Notes: generated by a model from the sequence alone, not told the origin. 16,571 nucleotides of DNA from Hyphomicrobiales bacterium (GCA_028290345.1 JAQGKB010000034.1:1-16571), one strand, 5' to 3'. Counted from the first letter of the stretch, positions 7,265 to 15,816 are shown. Program-made: numbers and translations.

Positions 7265-8761
7265 ATGACGAATGCGCATGGCCGCAAAACGCGGTCTGGC
7301 TTGCCAACGCGCCGGCGGGTTTTTGGTTACGCCATGGCGACGCTGACCACCGCGTCGCTGATGTCTGGCACCGCCTACGCCCAGAGCGTCGATCTCAGCA
7401 AATGGTCACCGGAATATATCCGGTCGATCGCCGGCACCGAAAAGGTCGATACGGCCGCCGAATGTTCCAAGGTCGTGCCGCTCGACTACAAGGGCCGGCT
7501 TTCAGTTTGGTGGACCGGCCCCAACGAGGCATCGCCCGATATCACCCGCAAGGTGAACGACGACTTCTGGGCAGCCTGGAAGAAGACCTACCCGAACATC
7601 GCAACCGACGCGCAGAACATCGATTACAACCAGCTGCTCGACAAGCTGCGCACCGCGACGCTCGGCAATGCCGCGCCGATGGTCGTCCGTCTGCAGATCC
7701 TGGGCGGTGTCGAGTTTGCTTCGAAGGGCTATTTCCAGGAGCTCAAGCCCGAGGACGTCGGCTACAAGACCTCCGATTTCTGGCCGGGCGCCATGAAGTC
7801 CGACACCTATGACGGCAAGACCTACGGCATTCCGACCAATAACGAGACCATGGCCTTCATCTGGAACGCAAAGCTGTTCAAGGATGCCGGGCTCGATCCG
7901 GAGAAGCCGCCGGCAACCTGGGACGATGTCGTAAAATATTCCAAGCAGATCCATGACAAGCTCGGCGTCGCTGGCTACGGCATGGTGGCGAAGCAAAATG
8001 CCGGCAACACGCCGTTCCGCTTCATGCCACAGCTTTGGGCCTTTGGCGGCGGCGCGCTGGACGAAGCTGATGCCACGCCGACCTACAAGGCCAGCCAGCT
8101 CAACAGCGCTGGTACCAAGGCCGCGCTGCAGGCTTCCGTCGACATGTATGTCCGCGACAAGTCGGTGCCGGTTTCCGCTCTGACCAACACGCAGAACGAG
8201 AACCAGAACCCGTTCATCGCCGGCCAGCTGGCCATGATGATCGCGCACCCGGCCGAATACGCCAAGATGGTCGACCTCGCCAAGAAAGCGACCGGAGCCG
8301 ACAAGAAGGTGGCCGATGCCGTGGTCGAGAACATGCGTTACGGCCTGATCCCCAAGGGTCCGGCACGCCGTGCGGTCGTGTTCGGCGGCTCCAACATCCA
8401 CATCATCAAGAACGAGTATGTGGATGGTGGGCTCGATGAAAAGGCCGCCAAGGCGCTGATCTGCTTCTGGACCAGCCCGGAATGGTCGACCAAGCTCGCC
8501 TGGGTCGACTCCAACCCCGGCAATTTGCGCGGCTTCAAGACCGAGTGGATGAAGGAACGCCTGAATTCCATCAAGTTCCTCGACGTCACAACCTCCATGC
8601 TGCCCAACGGCATCCCGTTCCCGGTGATCCCGCAGGCAACCGAGATCATGAACATCGTCGTTCCGGACATGATGCAGAACGCGCTCACCGGCAAGATGAC
8701 GGTGGACCAGGCGGCTGAAGATGCCGCCGGCAAGGTCAAGGAATTGCTCGGCGGCATGTAG
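7265..8761 (+). CDS. ABC transporter solute-binding protein, family 1 (sugar)
   Basis: A 498-residue periplasmic binding protein that captures a sugar or sugar acid for the two permeases encoded next. Seen: an N-terminal signal with a twin-arginine-like motif (TRRRVFG, residues 15-21), hydrophobic stretch about 21-36 and an AYA|QS cleavage site after 39. The mature part has family-1 features: GRLSVWWTGPNE at the first strand, FWPGAMKSDTYDGKTYGIP and MAFIWNAKLFKDAGLDPEKP, the last being a very common signature of carbohydrate-binding proteins. At 498 residues it is longer than the usual 400-450; an extra mature N-terminal segment (about 40-75, with Cys67) accounts for part of this. First gene of the operon. 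The ligand cannot be read from sequence; neighbouring dehydratases suggest a uronate, aldonate or a sugar/oligosaccharide converted to one. Confidence 0.9.
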   Translation: MTNAHGRKTRSGLPTRRRVFGYAMATLTTASLMSGTAYAQSVDLSKWSPEYIRSIAGTEKVDTAAECSKVVPLDYKGRLSVWWTGPNEASPDITRKVNDDFWAAWKKTYPNIATDAQNIDYNQLLDKLRTATLGNAAPMVVRLQILGGVEFASKGYFQELKPEDVGYKTSDFWPGAMKSDTYDGKTYGIPTNNETMAFIWNAKLFKDAGLDPEKPPATWDDVVKYSKQIHDKLGVAGYGMVAKQNAGNTPFRFMPQLWAFGGGALDEADATPTYKASQLNSAGTKAALQASVDMYVRDKSVPVSALTNTQNENQNPFIAGQLAMMIAHPAEYAKMVDLAKKATGADKKVADAVVENMRYGLIPKGPARRAVVFGGSNIHIIKNEYVDGGLDEKAAKALICFWTSPEWSTKLAWVDSNPGNLRGFKTEWMKERLNSIKFLDVTTSMLPNGIPFPVIPQATEIMNIVVPDMMQNALTGKMTVDQAAEDAAGKVKELLGGM

Positions 8762-8782
8762 CCCGTCCGAGATGCCACGAAT

Positions 8783-8807
8783 GACCGGCAGCCGCGTGCT
8801 GCCGGTC
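8783..8807. repeat. Hairpin between binding protein and first permease
   Basis: GACCGGCAGC (8783-8792) and GCTGCCGGTC (8798-8807) make a perfect 10-base-pair stem with a 5-base loop, 21 bases after the stop of the binding-protein gene. No T run follows. Position and form match the mRNA-stabilising palindromes found after binding-protein genes such as malE, which keep that part of the transcript more abundant than the permease part. Confidence 0.65.
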
Positions 8808-8836
8808 GCCCCGAGTTCCAGACAAGGACGAAACCC

Positions 8837-9799
8837 GTGAGTATTGCAACGGGACAGGGAACTGCCGTCCTCGCTCCGACCTTGAAGTCGAAGCGCGTCG
8901 GCCCCCTGCAGCGGATCTACAACCACCGCGCCGACTACCTCTATGTGCTGCCGGCCCTGCTGGTGATGCTGATCGTCATCGCCTACCCGGTTTATTACAC
9001 AATCGAGCTCAGCTTCTTCAAAACGCCCCCCAACCTTCAAATGAAGGACAAGGTGTTTGTCGGGCTGGACAACTACGCCACCATCCTCAGCAGTTCCTCG
9101 TTCCGCGAAGTGACGATGAACACCCTGATCTGGACGGTATTCTCGACGCTGTTTGCCTTCCTGATAGGGCTCGCCGCCGCGCTGGCGCTGCATCGCGAGT
9201 TTATCGGACGCGGCGTGCTGCGCGCCCTGCTGCTGATCCCCTACGTGGTCAGCGCCGTCGCCGCCTCCTATGTGTGGAAGTGGCTCTATCATTCCGATTT
9301 CGGCGTCATCGGCGCCCTCGCCGTTCAGTTCGGGCTGACCGACAAGCCAATCAACTTCCTAGACAATCTCCATACCGTGCTGCCCTCGCTGATAGTGGTG
9401 AACGTCTGGAAGGAATTCTCCTTCGCGATGATCATGCTGATGGCCGGGTTGCAGACGGTGCCCGAGCAACTGCTGCGCGCCGCGCAGGTCGATGGCGCCA
9501 ATGCCTGGCAGCGCTTCTGGCACGTGACCTTTCCGCACCTCAAGAGCGTCTCCATGGTCACCGTGCTGCTGCTGATGGTCTCCAACTTCAACTCGTTCAT
9601 CATCCCGTGGGTGATGACTGGCGGCGGGCCGGCGGGCGCGTCGGATATCTGGATCACCCAGATCTACAACATCGCCTTCGGCCGCCAGCGCTACGGCGTC
9701 GCCGCCGCCTACTCGGTGATCCTCTTCATCGTGATGATGACGCTCGGATATTTCTACGTGAAGGCGCTGACGCGCGGCGATGAATCGAGGGCGGGATGA
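8837..9799 (+). CDS. ABC sugar transporter permease, MalF/UgpA type
   Basis: A 320-residue inner-membrane permease. Seen: a cytoplasmic N-terminus of about 33 residues, then six hydrophobic segments (about 35-57, 95-119, 127-148, 183-206, 236-260, 285-308). The cytoplasmic EAA loop that docks on the ATPase is present at about 210-234: EQLLRAAQVDGANAWQRFW followed by HVTFPHL, with the invariant Gly220. The start is GTG with AAGGA 8 bases ahead. It pairs with the second permease at 9972-10850 to form the membrane channel fed by the upstream binding protein. A 172-base gap with a repeat separates the two permease genes, which is unusual for such closely packed operons. Confidence 0.93.
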   Translation: MSIATGQGTAVLAPTLKSKRVGPLQRIYNHRADYLYVLPALLVMLIVIAYPVYYTIELSFFKTPPNLQMKDKVFVGLDNYATILSSSSFREVTMNTLIWTVFSTLFAFLIGLAAALALHREFIGRGVLRALLLIPYVVSAVAASYVWKWLYHSDFGVIGALAVQFGLTDKPINFLDNLHTVLPSLIVVNVWKEFSFAMIMLMAGLQTVPEQLLRAAQVDGANAWQRFWHVTFPHLKSVSMVTVLLLMVSNFNSFIIPWVMTGGGPAGASDIWITQIYNIAFGRQRYGVAAAYSVILFIVMMTLGYFYVKALTRGDESRAG

Positions 9800-9828
9800 T
9801 GACGTCCATTTGTCTACACCAGCGCAAG

Positions 9829-9935
9829 AACCCCCACCCGCTGCCGCCTCCCTCCCCACAAGGGGGAGGGAACGCCAGATCGCACAGCCTCCGTGTCTCC
9901 CTCCCCCTTGAGGGGAGGGATCAAGGGTGGGGGTT
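9829..9935. repeat. Compound palindromic repeat between the two permease genes
   Basis: The outer arms AACCCCCACCC (9829-9839) and GGGTGGGGGTT (9925-9935) are exact reverse complements. Inside them lie two nearly identical hairpins: TCCCTCCCC/GGGGAGGGA at 9849-9857 with 9863-9871, and the same stem at 9898-9906 with 9912-9920, each with a 5-base loop. The whole 107-base unit is thus symmetric at two scales, as in mobile intergenic palindromic elements. It lies in the 172-base gap 9800-9971, which holds no gene. Confidence 0.75.
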
Positions 9936-9971
9936 GTTCTGCTCCTGCACCCGCCTTGCGGAGATCCACCA

Positions 9972-10850
9972 ATGACTACTCAAGCCCTCGATCGCCCCGC
10001 GCCCCGCAAGCCCATCGACTGGTGGCGCTGGGCCGGGCGGGTGTTCCTCACCTTCTTGCTGATCTTCACCGTGCTCCCCATGGTGTGGATGGTGCTGACC
10101 TCGATCAAGTCGCAATTCGCGGCCCTGCAATATCCGCCGCAATGGTGGCCGGCCGAGCCGACGCTGCAGAATTACTGGCGGTTGCTCGACCCATCCAATT
10201 CGGTGGGCCAGGAGTTCCTGCGCTATTTCTGGAACAGCTTCTACGTGTCGCTGCTGACCACCGTCATCGGCGTGGTGGTAGCCGTGCCCGCGGCCTACGC
10301 CTTCTCGCGCTTCCGCTTTCCGGGCCGCACCTTCCTGTTCTTCACGGTGCTGCTGCGCAACATGTTTCCGGCAGTGGTGTTCCTGATGCCGCTGTTCCTG
10401 CTGATGCGTTGGCTCGGGCTGGTGAACACCCACGGTTCCCTGATCCTGACCTACCTGACGTTCGGCCTGCCGCTCTCGATCTGGCTGCTGAAGGGGTTTT
10501 ACGACAACATCCCCATCCAGCTCGAACAGGCGGCGCGGATCGATGGCGCGACGCGCTTCCAGGCGTTCCTCTACATCGTCATGCCGCTCAGTACCCCGGG
10601 GATCATCGCCACCTCGATCTTCTCCTTCATCGGGGCGTGGAATGAATACGTCTACGCCTACACCTTCCTCTCCAAGCAGGATTCCATGACCCTGCCCGTC
10701 GGTATCCAGCGCTTCTTCACGGAATTCGCCACCGACTGGCCGGGCCTGATGGCAGCCACGTTCATGATGAGCGTGCCCGTCGTCGTGCTGTTCCTGGTCC
10801 TGCAGAAATACTTCGTTCGCGCGCTCACCGAAGGCGCCGTCAAATCCTGA
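9972..10850 (+). CDS. ABC sugar transporter permease, MalG/UgpE type
   Basis: A 292-residue inner-membrane permease, partner of the MalF-type protein. Seen: about six hydrophobic segments (about 22-44, 90-111, 118-145, 152-175, 209-229, 260-283) and the EAA loop EQAARIDGATRFQAFLYIV followed by MPLSTPG (about 185-210, invariant Gly192). The extracytoplasmic loop 45-87 is long, as is usual in MalG-type partners. The start chosen is the ATG with GGAG 8 bases ahead and not the in-frame start at 9927, which lies inside the repeat element and would add a run of residues encoded by it. The next gene, the ATPase, follows after 22 bases. Confidence 0.93.
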   Translation: MTTQALDRPAPRKPIDWWRWAGRVFLTFLLIFTVLPMVWMVLTSIKSQFAALQYPPQWWPAEPTLQNYWRLLDPSNSVGQEFLRYFWNSFYVSLLTTVIGVVVAVPAAYAFSRFRFPGRTFLFFTVLLRNMFPAVVFLMPLFLLMRWLGLVNTHGSLILTYLTFGLPLSIWLLKGFYDNIPIQLEQAARIDGATRFQAFLYIVMPLSTPGIIATSIFSFIGAWNEYVYAYTFLSKQDSMTLPVGIQRFFTEFATDWPGLMAATFMMSVPVVVLFLVLQKYFVRALTEGAVKS

Positions 10851-10872
10851 CTACACGTAAAAGGAATTCAGT

Positions 10873-11967
10873 ATGGCCGAAGTGGTCCTCAAGGACGTCG
10901 TCAAGAACTACGGCGCCATGTTCGCGGTCAACAATGTGTCGTTCACAGTGGCGGATGGCGAGTTCGTGGCGCTGGTTGGCCCGTCCGGCTGCGGCAAGAC
11001 GACGACCCTCAACCTGATTGCCGGGCTGATCCCGATGTCGGGCGGCGATATCCATATCGGCGACCGGCTGGTCAACGATCTCGATCCCAAGGATCGGGAT
11101 ATCGCCATGGTGTTCCAGAACTACGCGCTTTATCCGAACAAGACCGTGTTCAACAACCTCGCCTTCCCGCTGCAGATGCGCAAACTCCCGCGGGCGGAGA
11201 TCGACAAGAAGGTGCAGTCGGCCGCCAAGGTGCTCGACATCACCCACCTGCTGGAGCGCAAGCCGCGTGAACTCTCCGGCGGACAGCAGCAGCGCGTCGC
11301 GCTTGGCCGTGCATTGGTGCGCGATCCCCGCGCATTCCTCATGGACGAGCCGCTCTCAAACCTCGACGCAAAGTTGCGCGTCCAGATGCGTAGCGAACTG
11401 AAGCGCTTCCACCAGGACCTGCACGCCACCGTCGTCTACGTCACCCACGACCAGCTCGAGGCCGTGACCATGGCCGACAAGATGGCGGTGATGAACGGCG
11501 GCTTCCTGCAGCAATACGATACGCCCGCCAACGTCTTCGCCAACCCGATCAATACGTTCGTCGCCAGCTTTGTCGGCAGCCCGGCGATGAGCCTTATTCC
11601 ACTCGAAGTGGCGAGCAATGGCACCCAGACCGTGCTGCAGAGCAGCGAGGGCTGGGAGCTGCCGCTCTCGCCGATCAATGCCCGCAAGGCGCTGGCCGCC
11701 TCGACCAAAAAGGTCGTGCTGGGCGCACGCCATTCGACGCTCAAGCTGGCCAAATCGGCGGTCCCCGGCTCTGTCCCCGGCAAGGTCTATACGGTCGAGC
11801 CGACCGGCGACATCACCTTCGCGCAGGTCTTCATCTCCGGCGCCGTCGTCAACATCAGCCTCGAGCCCAGCGTCGCTATCCGGCCGGACGAGATGGTGTT
11901 CGTCGAATTCGACCAGGAGCGGATCCACCTTTTCGACGGCGAGACCACCATGGCGCTGACCCTGTAG
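10873..11967 (+). CDS. ABC transporter ATP-binding protein, MalK/UgpC type
   Basis: A 364-residue ATPase that drives the two permeases. Seen: Walker A GPSGCGKTT at 36-44, Q-loop Gln82 in VFQNYALYP, signature LSGGQQQR at 134-141, Walker B FLMDEPLSNLDAKLR (Asp158, Glu159) with the D-loop, and the H-loop His192 in VTHDQLEA. A C-terminal regulatory TOBE-type beta domain follows from about 235 (FVGSPAMSLIPLEV, then a region with GARHSTLKL and EPTGDITFAQVF), as in MalK proteins of carbohydrate importers. The start ATG has AAGGA 9 bases ahead. Having its own ATPase gene within the operon suggests a dedicated importer rather than use of a shared ATPase. Confidence 0.95.
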   Translation: MAEVVLKDVVKNYGAMFAVNNVSFTVADGEFVALVGPSGCGKTTTLNLIAGLIPMSGGDIHIGDRLVNDLDPKDRDIAMVFQNYALYPNKTVFNNLAFPLQMRKLPRAEIDKKVQSAAKVLDITHLLERKPRELSGGQQQRVALGRALVRDPRAFLMDEPLSNLDAKLRVQMRSELKRFHQDLHATVVYVTHDQLEAVTMADKMAVMNGGFLQQYDTPANVFANPINTFVASFVGSPAMSLIPLEVASNGTQTVLQSSEGWELPLSPINARKALAASTKKVVLGARHSTLKLAKSAVPGSVPGKVYTVEPTGDITFAQVFISGAVVNISLEPSVAIRPDEMVFVEFDQERIHLFDGETTMALTL

Positions 11968-11998
11968 TTCACACCTGCCTCCCTGCCCCCAAGGTTAG

Positions 11999-12025
11999 CC
12001 GGTTCTCGCCATTCCTCGAGACCGG
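11999..12025. repeat. Imperfect hairpin between ATPase and first dehydratase
   Basis: CCGGTTCTCG (11999-12008) and CGAGACCGG (12017-12025) pair with one bulged T and an 8-base loop. It sits in the 82-base gap between transporter and enzyme genes, with no T run after it. It could be a partial terminator or processing site that separates transporter and enzyme expression. Confidence 0.35.
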
Positions 12026-12049
12026 CCCTGATAATACGGACGCACATCA

Positions 12050-13405
12050 ATGACTTCGACCACCGCGGACGACGCACTCAATCGCGTCAACACCAATTCA
12101 AAACCCTCGGATCTGCGCATCACCGACATACGCGTGGCGGAGATCGTCGGCGCGCCGTTCACCTCGGCGCTGCTCAAGATCTACACCAACCAGGGCATCG
12201 TTGGCCTCGGCGAGGTGCGCGACGGCGCCAGCGCCACTTACGCGCTGATGCTCAAGAGCCGGCTGCTCGGCGAGAACCCGTGCGACATCGACCGGCTGTT
12301 CCGCCGCATCAAGCAGTTTGGCGGCCACGGCCGGCAGGGCGGCGGCGTCTCGGCAGTGGAGATCGCGCTCTGGGACCTCGCCGGCAAGGCCTATGGCGTG
12401 CCGATCTACCAGATGCTGGGCGGCAAGTTCCGCGACAAGGTGCGCATCTATTGCGACACCGACGCGGAAAAGCCGAGCGGCACCGAGACCGGCAGGCGTC
12501 TCAAGGAGCGCATGGACCTCGGCTTCACCTTCCTCAAGATGGACCTCGGCCTGATGCAGGTCGCCGGCATCCCGGGCGCCGTAGTCGCGCCGGCCGGTAC
12601 GCTCGAGGGCTATCGCACGCATGCCGGACGGGGCCAGGCGCGCACGCTGGAGGAGCGTCGGCTGCGCAATGCCGCCTACGACGTGCAGAACGTGCGCCAT
12701 CCTTTCAGCGCCCTGCACTTCACCGACAAGGGTATCGACCTGCTCGAGCAGTACATCCACGAGGTCCGCGAGGTCATCGGCTACGAGATCCCGCTCGCCA
12801 TCGACCATGTGGGCCACATCTCGCTGCAGAACGGCATCCGTCTCGCCAAGCGGATCGAGAAATACGTGCCGGCCTGGCTCGAGGACGTGATCCCCTGGCA
12901 GTACGCCGATCAGTACCGCCAGCTTCAGGAAGCCACCACCGTTCCGATCTGCACCGGCGAGGATATCTACCTCAAGGAAGGCTTCGAGCCGCTGCTAAAG
13001 TCCGGCATCTCGGTCATCCACCCTGACCTGCTCACCTCGGGCGGCATCCTTGAGACCAAGAAGATCGGCGACGCGGCGCAGGAGCATGGCATCGCCATGG
13101 CCATTCACATGGCCGAAAGCCCGATTGCCGCCATGGCCGCCGCGCATGTGGCGGTCGCGACCGAGAACTTCATGGCGCTCGAGTACCATTCAGCCGACGT
13201 GCCGTGGTGGGATGATATCGCCATCGGCCTGCCCAAGCCGATCGTCAAGGACGGCTTCATCACCGTGACGGACAAGCCCGGCCTCGGCATCGACGACCTC
13301 AACGACGACCTGCTGTCCCGGCACCTGCAGCCGGGCGTCACCGGCATCTGGCAGCCGACCGACCGATGGGACGACGACTGGTCGTGGGACCGCACCTGGA
13401 GCTGA
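12050..13405 (+). CDS. Enolase-superfamily dehydratase with enlarged barrel insertion
   Basis: A 451-residue member of the mandelate racemase/muconate-lactonising group. Seen: capping domain about 20-135 (NQGIVGLGEV, AVEIALWDLAGKAYGVPIY), then barrel motifs Lys163 (FLKMDLG), Asp252 and His255 in IDHVGH, Glu278 in WLEDVIP, Glu304 in CTGEDIYL and His353 in IHMAES. The three acids are the expected magnesium ligands. The segment between Lys163 and Asp252 is long (about 89 residues, including residues about 170-215 with PAGTLEGYRTHAGRG), well above the usual spacing and unlike the two following genes; it probably covers the active site and sets specificity. It has a 20-residue polar N-terminal extension before LRITDIRV. 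Dehydration of an acid sugar is the likely reaction, by family and context. The ribosome site is poor, so coupling or a different start is possible. The next gene starts 7 bases after its stop. Confidence 0.85.
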   Translation: MTSTTADDALNRVNTNSKPSDLRITDIRVAEIVGAPFTSALLKIYTNQGIVGLGEVRDGASATYALMLKSRLLGENPCDIDRLFRRIKQFGGHGRQGGGVSAVEIALWDLAGKAYGVPIYQMLGGKFRDKVRIYCDTDAEKPSGTETGRRLKERMDLGFTFLKMDLGLMQVAGIPGAVVAPAGTLEGYRTHAGRGQARTLEERRLRNAAYDVQNVRHPFSALHFTDKGIDLLEQYIHEVREVIGYEIPLAIDHVGHISLQNGIRLAKRIEKYVPAWLEDVIPWQYADQYRQLQEATTVPICTGEDIYLKEGFEPLLKSGISVIHPDLLTSGGILETKKIGDAAQEHGIAMAIHMAESPIAAMAAAHVAVATENFMALEYHSADVPWWDDIAIGLPKPIVKDGFITVTDKPGLGIDDLNDDLLSRHLQPGVTGIWQPTDRWDDDWSWDRTWS

Positions 13406-13412
13406 TGCAGCC

Positions 13413-14624
13413 ATGAAAATCAATGAGATAAAAGTCATCGTCGCCTCCCCCGGGCGCAATTTCGTCACCGTGAAGGTGATCACCGACGACGGCCTCTATG
13501 GCATCGGCGACGGGACGGTGAACGGGCGCGAGAAGGCGGTCGTCGCCTACCTCGAGGACCATGTCATCCCCACCCTCATCGGCAAGGACCCGATGCGGAC
13601 CGAGGACATCTGGCAATACCTCTACAAGGGCGCCTACTGGCGGCGCGGGCCGATCACCATGGCGGCGATCGGCGCCATCGACATGGCGCTCTGGGACATC
13701 AAGGCCAAGGCGGCGGGCATGCCGCTTTACCAGCTGCTCGGCGGCCGCTCGCGCGACAAGGTGATGGTCTACAAGCACGTCGGCGGGCTGGAAATCTCCG
13801 AGGTGGTCGAAGGCGTGCTGGCGCTGCGCGAGGCCGGGCTCGAAGCGATCCGCGCCCAGGTCTCCATCCCCGGCCTGCCGCCGATCTACGGAACCGGCCC
13901 ATCCACCGATCAAGCTGCCGGCGGCATGGTCAGGCCGATGCCGACCGAAGAAGTCTGGGCGACGCACAAATACCTGCCGCTGGTCCCAAAGCTCTTCGAA
14001 AAGCTCCGCGACGCGGTGGGCTGGGACGTTCACCTGCTGCACGACGTGCACCACCGCCTCACGCCCATCGAGGCCGCCCGGCTTGGCAAGGACCTCGAAC
14101 CATACCGCTTGTTCTGGCTGGAGGACGCAATCCCCGCCGAGCTGCAGGAAGGGTTCCGTATCATCCGCCAGCACACCACCCAGCCGCTCGCGGTGGGCGA
14201 GGTGTTCAACTCGGTCTTCGACCTGACGACCCTCATCACCGAACAGTTGATCGACTACATCCGCGTTACCTCGGTGCACGCCGGCGGGGTAACCGGGCTG
14301 AAGAAGATCTTCGATTTTGCCTCGATCTATCACGTCCGCTCGGCCTGCCACGGGCCGATGGACGTGTCGCCCGTCGCCATGGGCTGCAACATCCATGTCG
14401 ATGTCGCGATCAGCAATTTCGGCATCCAGGAATTCACCGGCTACACCGACGCTACCCGCGAGATGTTCCCCTATACCTGGAGCTACGATCGCGGCTATCT
14501 GCAGCCGGGCGAAGCACCCGGCCACGGTGTCGATATCGACGAGGCCGTCGCCGCCAAATACCCCTATGCACCCGCCTATCTGCCGATTGCGCGTCTCGAA
14601 GACGGCACCATGACCAGCTGGTAA
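13413..14624 (+). CDS. manD: D-mannonate dehydratase (ManD/RspA family)
   Basis: A 403-residue enolase-superfamily enzyme that should convert D-mannonate (and perhaps D-gluconate, as some ManD proteins do) to 2-keto-3-deoxy-D-gluconate with magnesium. Recognised from family-typical stretches: HDVHHRLTPIEAARLGKDL, FWLEDAIPAE, RVTSVHAGGVTGLKKI, CHGPMDVSPVAMGCNIHVD, and the C-terminal PGHGVDIDE and LEDGTMTSW. Catalytic residues are in place: Arg147 and Tyr159, Asp211 and His213, Glu237, Glu263, His313 and Glu340, nearly identical in numbering to the characterised Novosphingobium ManD. Length matches the family. Its gene lies 7 bases after the previous gene and 5 before the next, so the three dehydratases are tightly cotranscribed. 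Enzyme family secure; the physiological substrate is inferred, since ManD proteins differ widely in efficiency. Confidence 0.9.
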   Translation: MKINEIKVIVASPGRNFVTVKVITDDGLYGIGDGTVNGREKAVVAYLEDHVIPTLIGKDPMRTEDIWQYLYKGAYWRRGPITMAAIGAIDMALWDIKAKAAGMPLYQLLGGRSRDKVMVYKHVGGLEISEVVEGVLALREAGLEAIRAQVSIPGLPPIYGTGPSTDQAAGGMVRPMPTEEVWATHKYLPLVPKLFEKLRDAVGWDVHLLHDVHHRLTPIEAARLGKDLEPYRLFWLEDAIPAELQEGFRIIRQHTTQPLAVGEVFNSVFDLTTLITEQLIDYIRVTSVHAGGVTGLKKIFDFASIYHVRSACHGPMDVSPVAMGCNIHVDVAISNFGIQEFTGYTDATREMFPYTWSYDRGYLQPGEAPGHGVDIDEAVAAKYPYAPAYLPIARLEDGTMTSW

Positions 14625-14629
14625 AAGCC

Positions 14630-15784
14630 ATGAAAATCACCGCTATCCGCCCCTATCCAACCTGGGTTGGCATCCGCAACCAGCTCATCGTCAAGGTCGA
14701 GACCGACGAGGGCATCTATGGCTGGGGCGAAAGCGGCCTCAGCGGCCGCGAAAGGGCGGTAGTCGGCGCCATCGAGCACTACCGCGAGTTCCTCATCGGC
14801 CGCGACCCGATGGCCATAGGGGCGCTTTGGCAGGAGATGTATCGCAGCCAATACTTCGAGGGCGGCCGCGTGCTGACCGCCGCGATCTCCGCTATCGATA
14901 TTGCCCTGCACGACATCAAGGGCAAGGCGCTGGGCGTGCCTGTCTATCAGTTGCTCGGCGGCAAGCAGCGCAACCAGATCCCGACTTTTGCAACCACCAG
15001 GGGTCCCTGCGGTCCGGAGATCATCGAGCAGGCCAAGGAACTGATGGAGATGGGCTGGAACGCAATCCGCCTGTTCCCGGCCGATCACGACAGCCGCGGC
15101 ATATACGAGCCGCGCCAGAGCATTGGCGAGACGGCGAAATGGTGCACCAAGGCCCGCGAGGAACTGGGCGATACAGTCGTCCTCGGCGTCGATTATCACC
15201 ACCGCCTGTCGGTCGCCGAAGCCGCCAGCTTCTGCCAGAAAATGCCCAGCGGCACCCTGGATTTCCTCGAAGAGCCGATCCGCGACGAGACGCCCGAGGC
15301 CTATGAAGCGCTGCGCAAGCTGACCGACGTGCCCTTCGCTATCGGCGAGGAATTCTCCAGCAAGTGGCAGTTCCTGCCCTACATCGAGCGCGACATCCAC
15401 CAGTTCAACCGTATCGATGTCTGCAATGTCGGCGGGCTGACCGAGGCGATGAAAATCGCCGGCTGGAGCGAGGCACACTATGTCGACATGATGCCACACA
15501 ATCCGCTGGGACCGATCTGCACCGCGGCGACCCTCCATTTCGGCGCCGCTATCGCCAATTTTGCCTGGCTCGAGACCCGCGCCACGCCAGGCGAACTCTA
15601 TCATGGCTTCGACAATGCCGAGATTTTTACCGGACAGCCGCGCCTCAACGGCGCCGTCTACGACGTGAGCGACGCGCCGGGGCTCGGTGTCGAGGTCGAC
15701 GAAGAACTGGTGAAACAGCAGAGCTTCAAGTTCTGGGAAGCCCCGCATCTGCGGCGCAACGACGGTTCGATCACCAACTGGTAA
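14630..15784 (+). CDS. Galactonate-dehydratase-like (DgoD-like) enolase-superfamily enzyme
   Basis: A 384-residue sugar-acid dehydratase candidate. Seen: capping domain with TDEGIYGWGESGLSGRERA, LIGRDP and AIDIALHDIKGKALGVPVYQ; barrel ligands Asp188 with His190 (VDYHHRLS), Glu214 (FLEEPI), Glu240 (AIGEEF), and the barrel-end His290 in MMPHNPLGPICTAA, which closely resembles the DgoD active-site loop. The C-terminus RRNDGSITNW also resembles DgoD. DgoD dehydrates D-galactonate to 2-keto-3-deoxygalactonate; related enzymes take gluconate, arabinonate or other acids, so the substrate is left open. The gene begins 5 bases after manD with no distinct ribosome site, so it is probably translated by coupling. 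Family sure; gene symbol withheld because orthology cannot be shown by eye. Confidence 0.85.
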   Translation: MKITAIRPYPTWVGIRNQLIVKVETDEGIYGWGESGLSGRERAVVGAIEHYREFLIGRDPMAIGALWQEMYRSQYFEGGRVLTAAISAIDIALHDIKGKALGVPVYQLLGGKQRNQIPTFATTRGPCGPEIIEQAKELMEMGWNAIRLFPADHDSRGIYEPRQSIGETAKWCTKAREELGDTVVLGVDYHHRLSVAEAASFCQKMPSGTLDFLEEPIRDETPEAYEALRKLTDVPFAIGEEFSSKWQFLPYIERDIHQFNRIDVCNVGGLTEAMKIAGWSEAHYVDMMPHNPLGPICTAATLHFGAAIANFAWLETRATPGELYHGFDNAEIFTGQPRLNGAVYDVSDAPGLGVEVDEELVKQQSFKFWEAPHLRRNDGSITNW

Positions 15785-15816
15785 GGCCGCAAACGGTCAA
15801 TATGGGAGACTTCTGA

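Noticed and set aside
7502..9292. 596-codon open frame on the minus strand
   Set aside because: It is antisense to the binding-protein and permease genes; its residue mix (runs of His, Arg, Gly, Val) is that of a shadow frame in GC-rich coding DNA, with no domain.
9927..9971. Longer form of the second permease starting at 9927
   Set aside because: It would start inside the palindromic repeat; GGAG precedes the ATG at 9972.
13338..14525. 395-codon open frame on the minus strand across manD
   Set aside because: Antisense shadow; the plus strand carries the full set of ManD catalytic residues.
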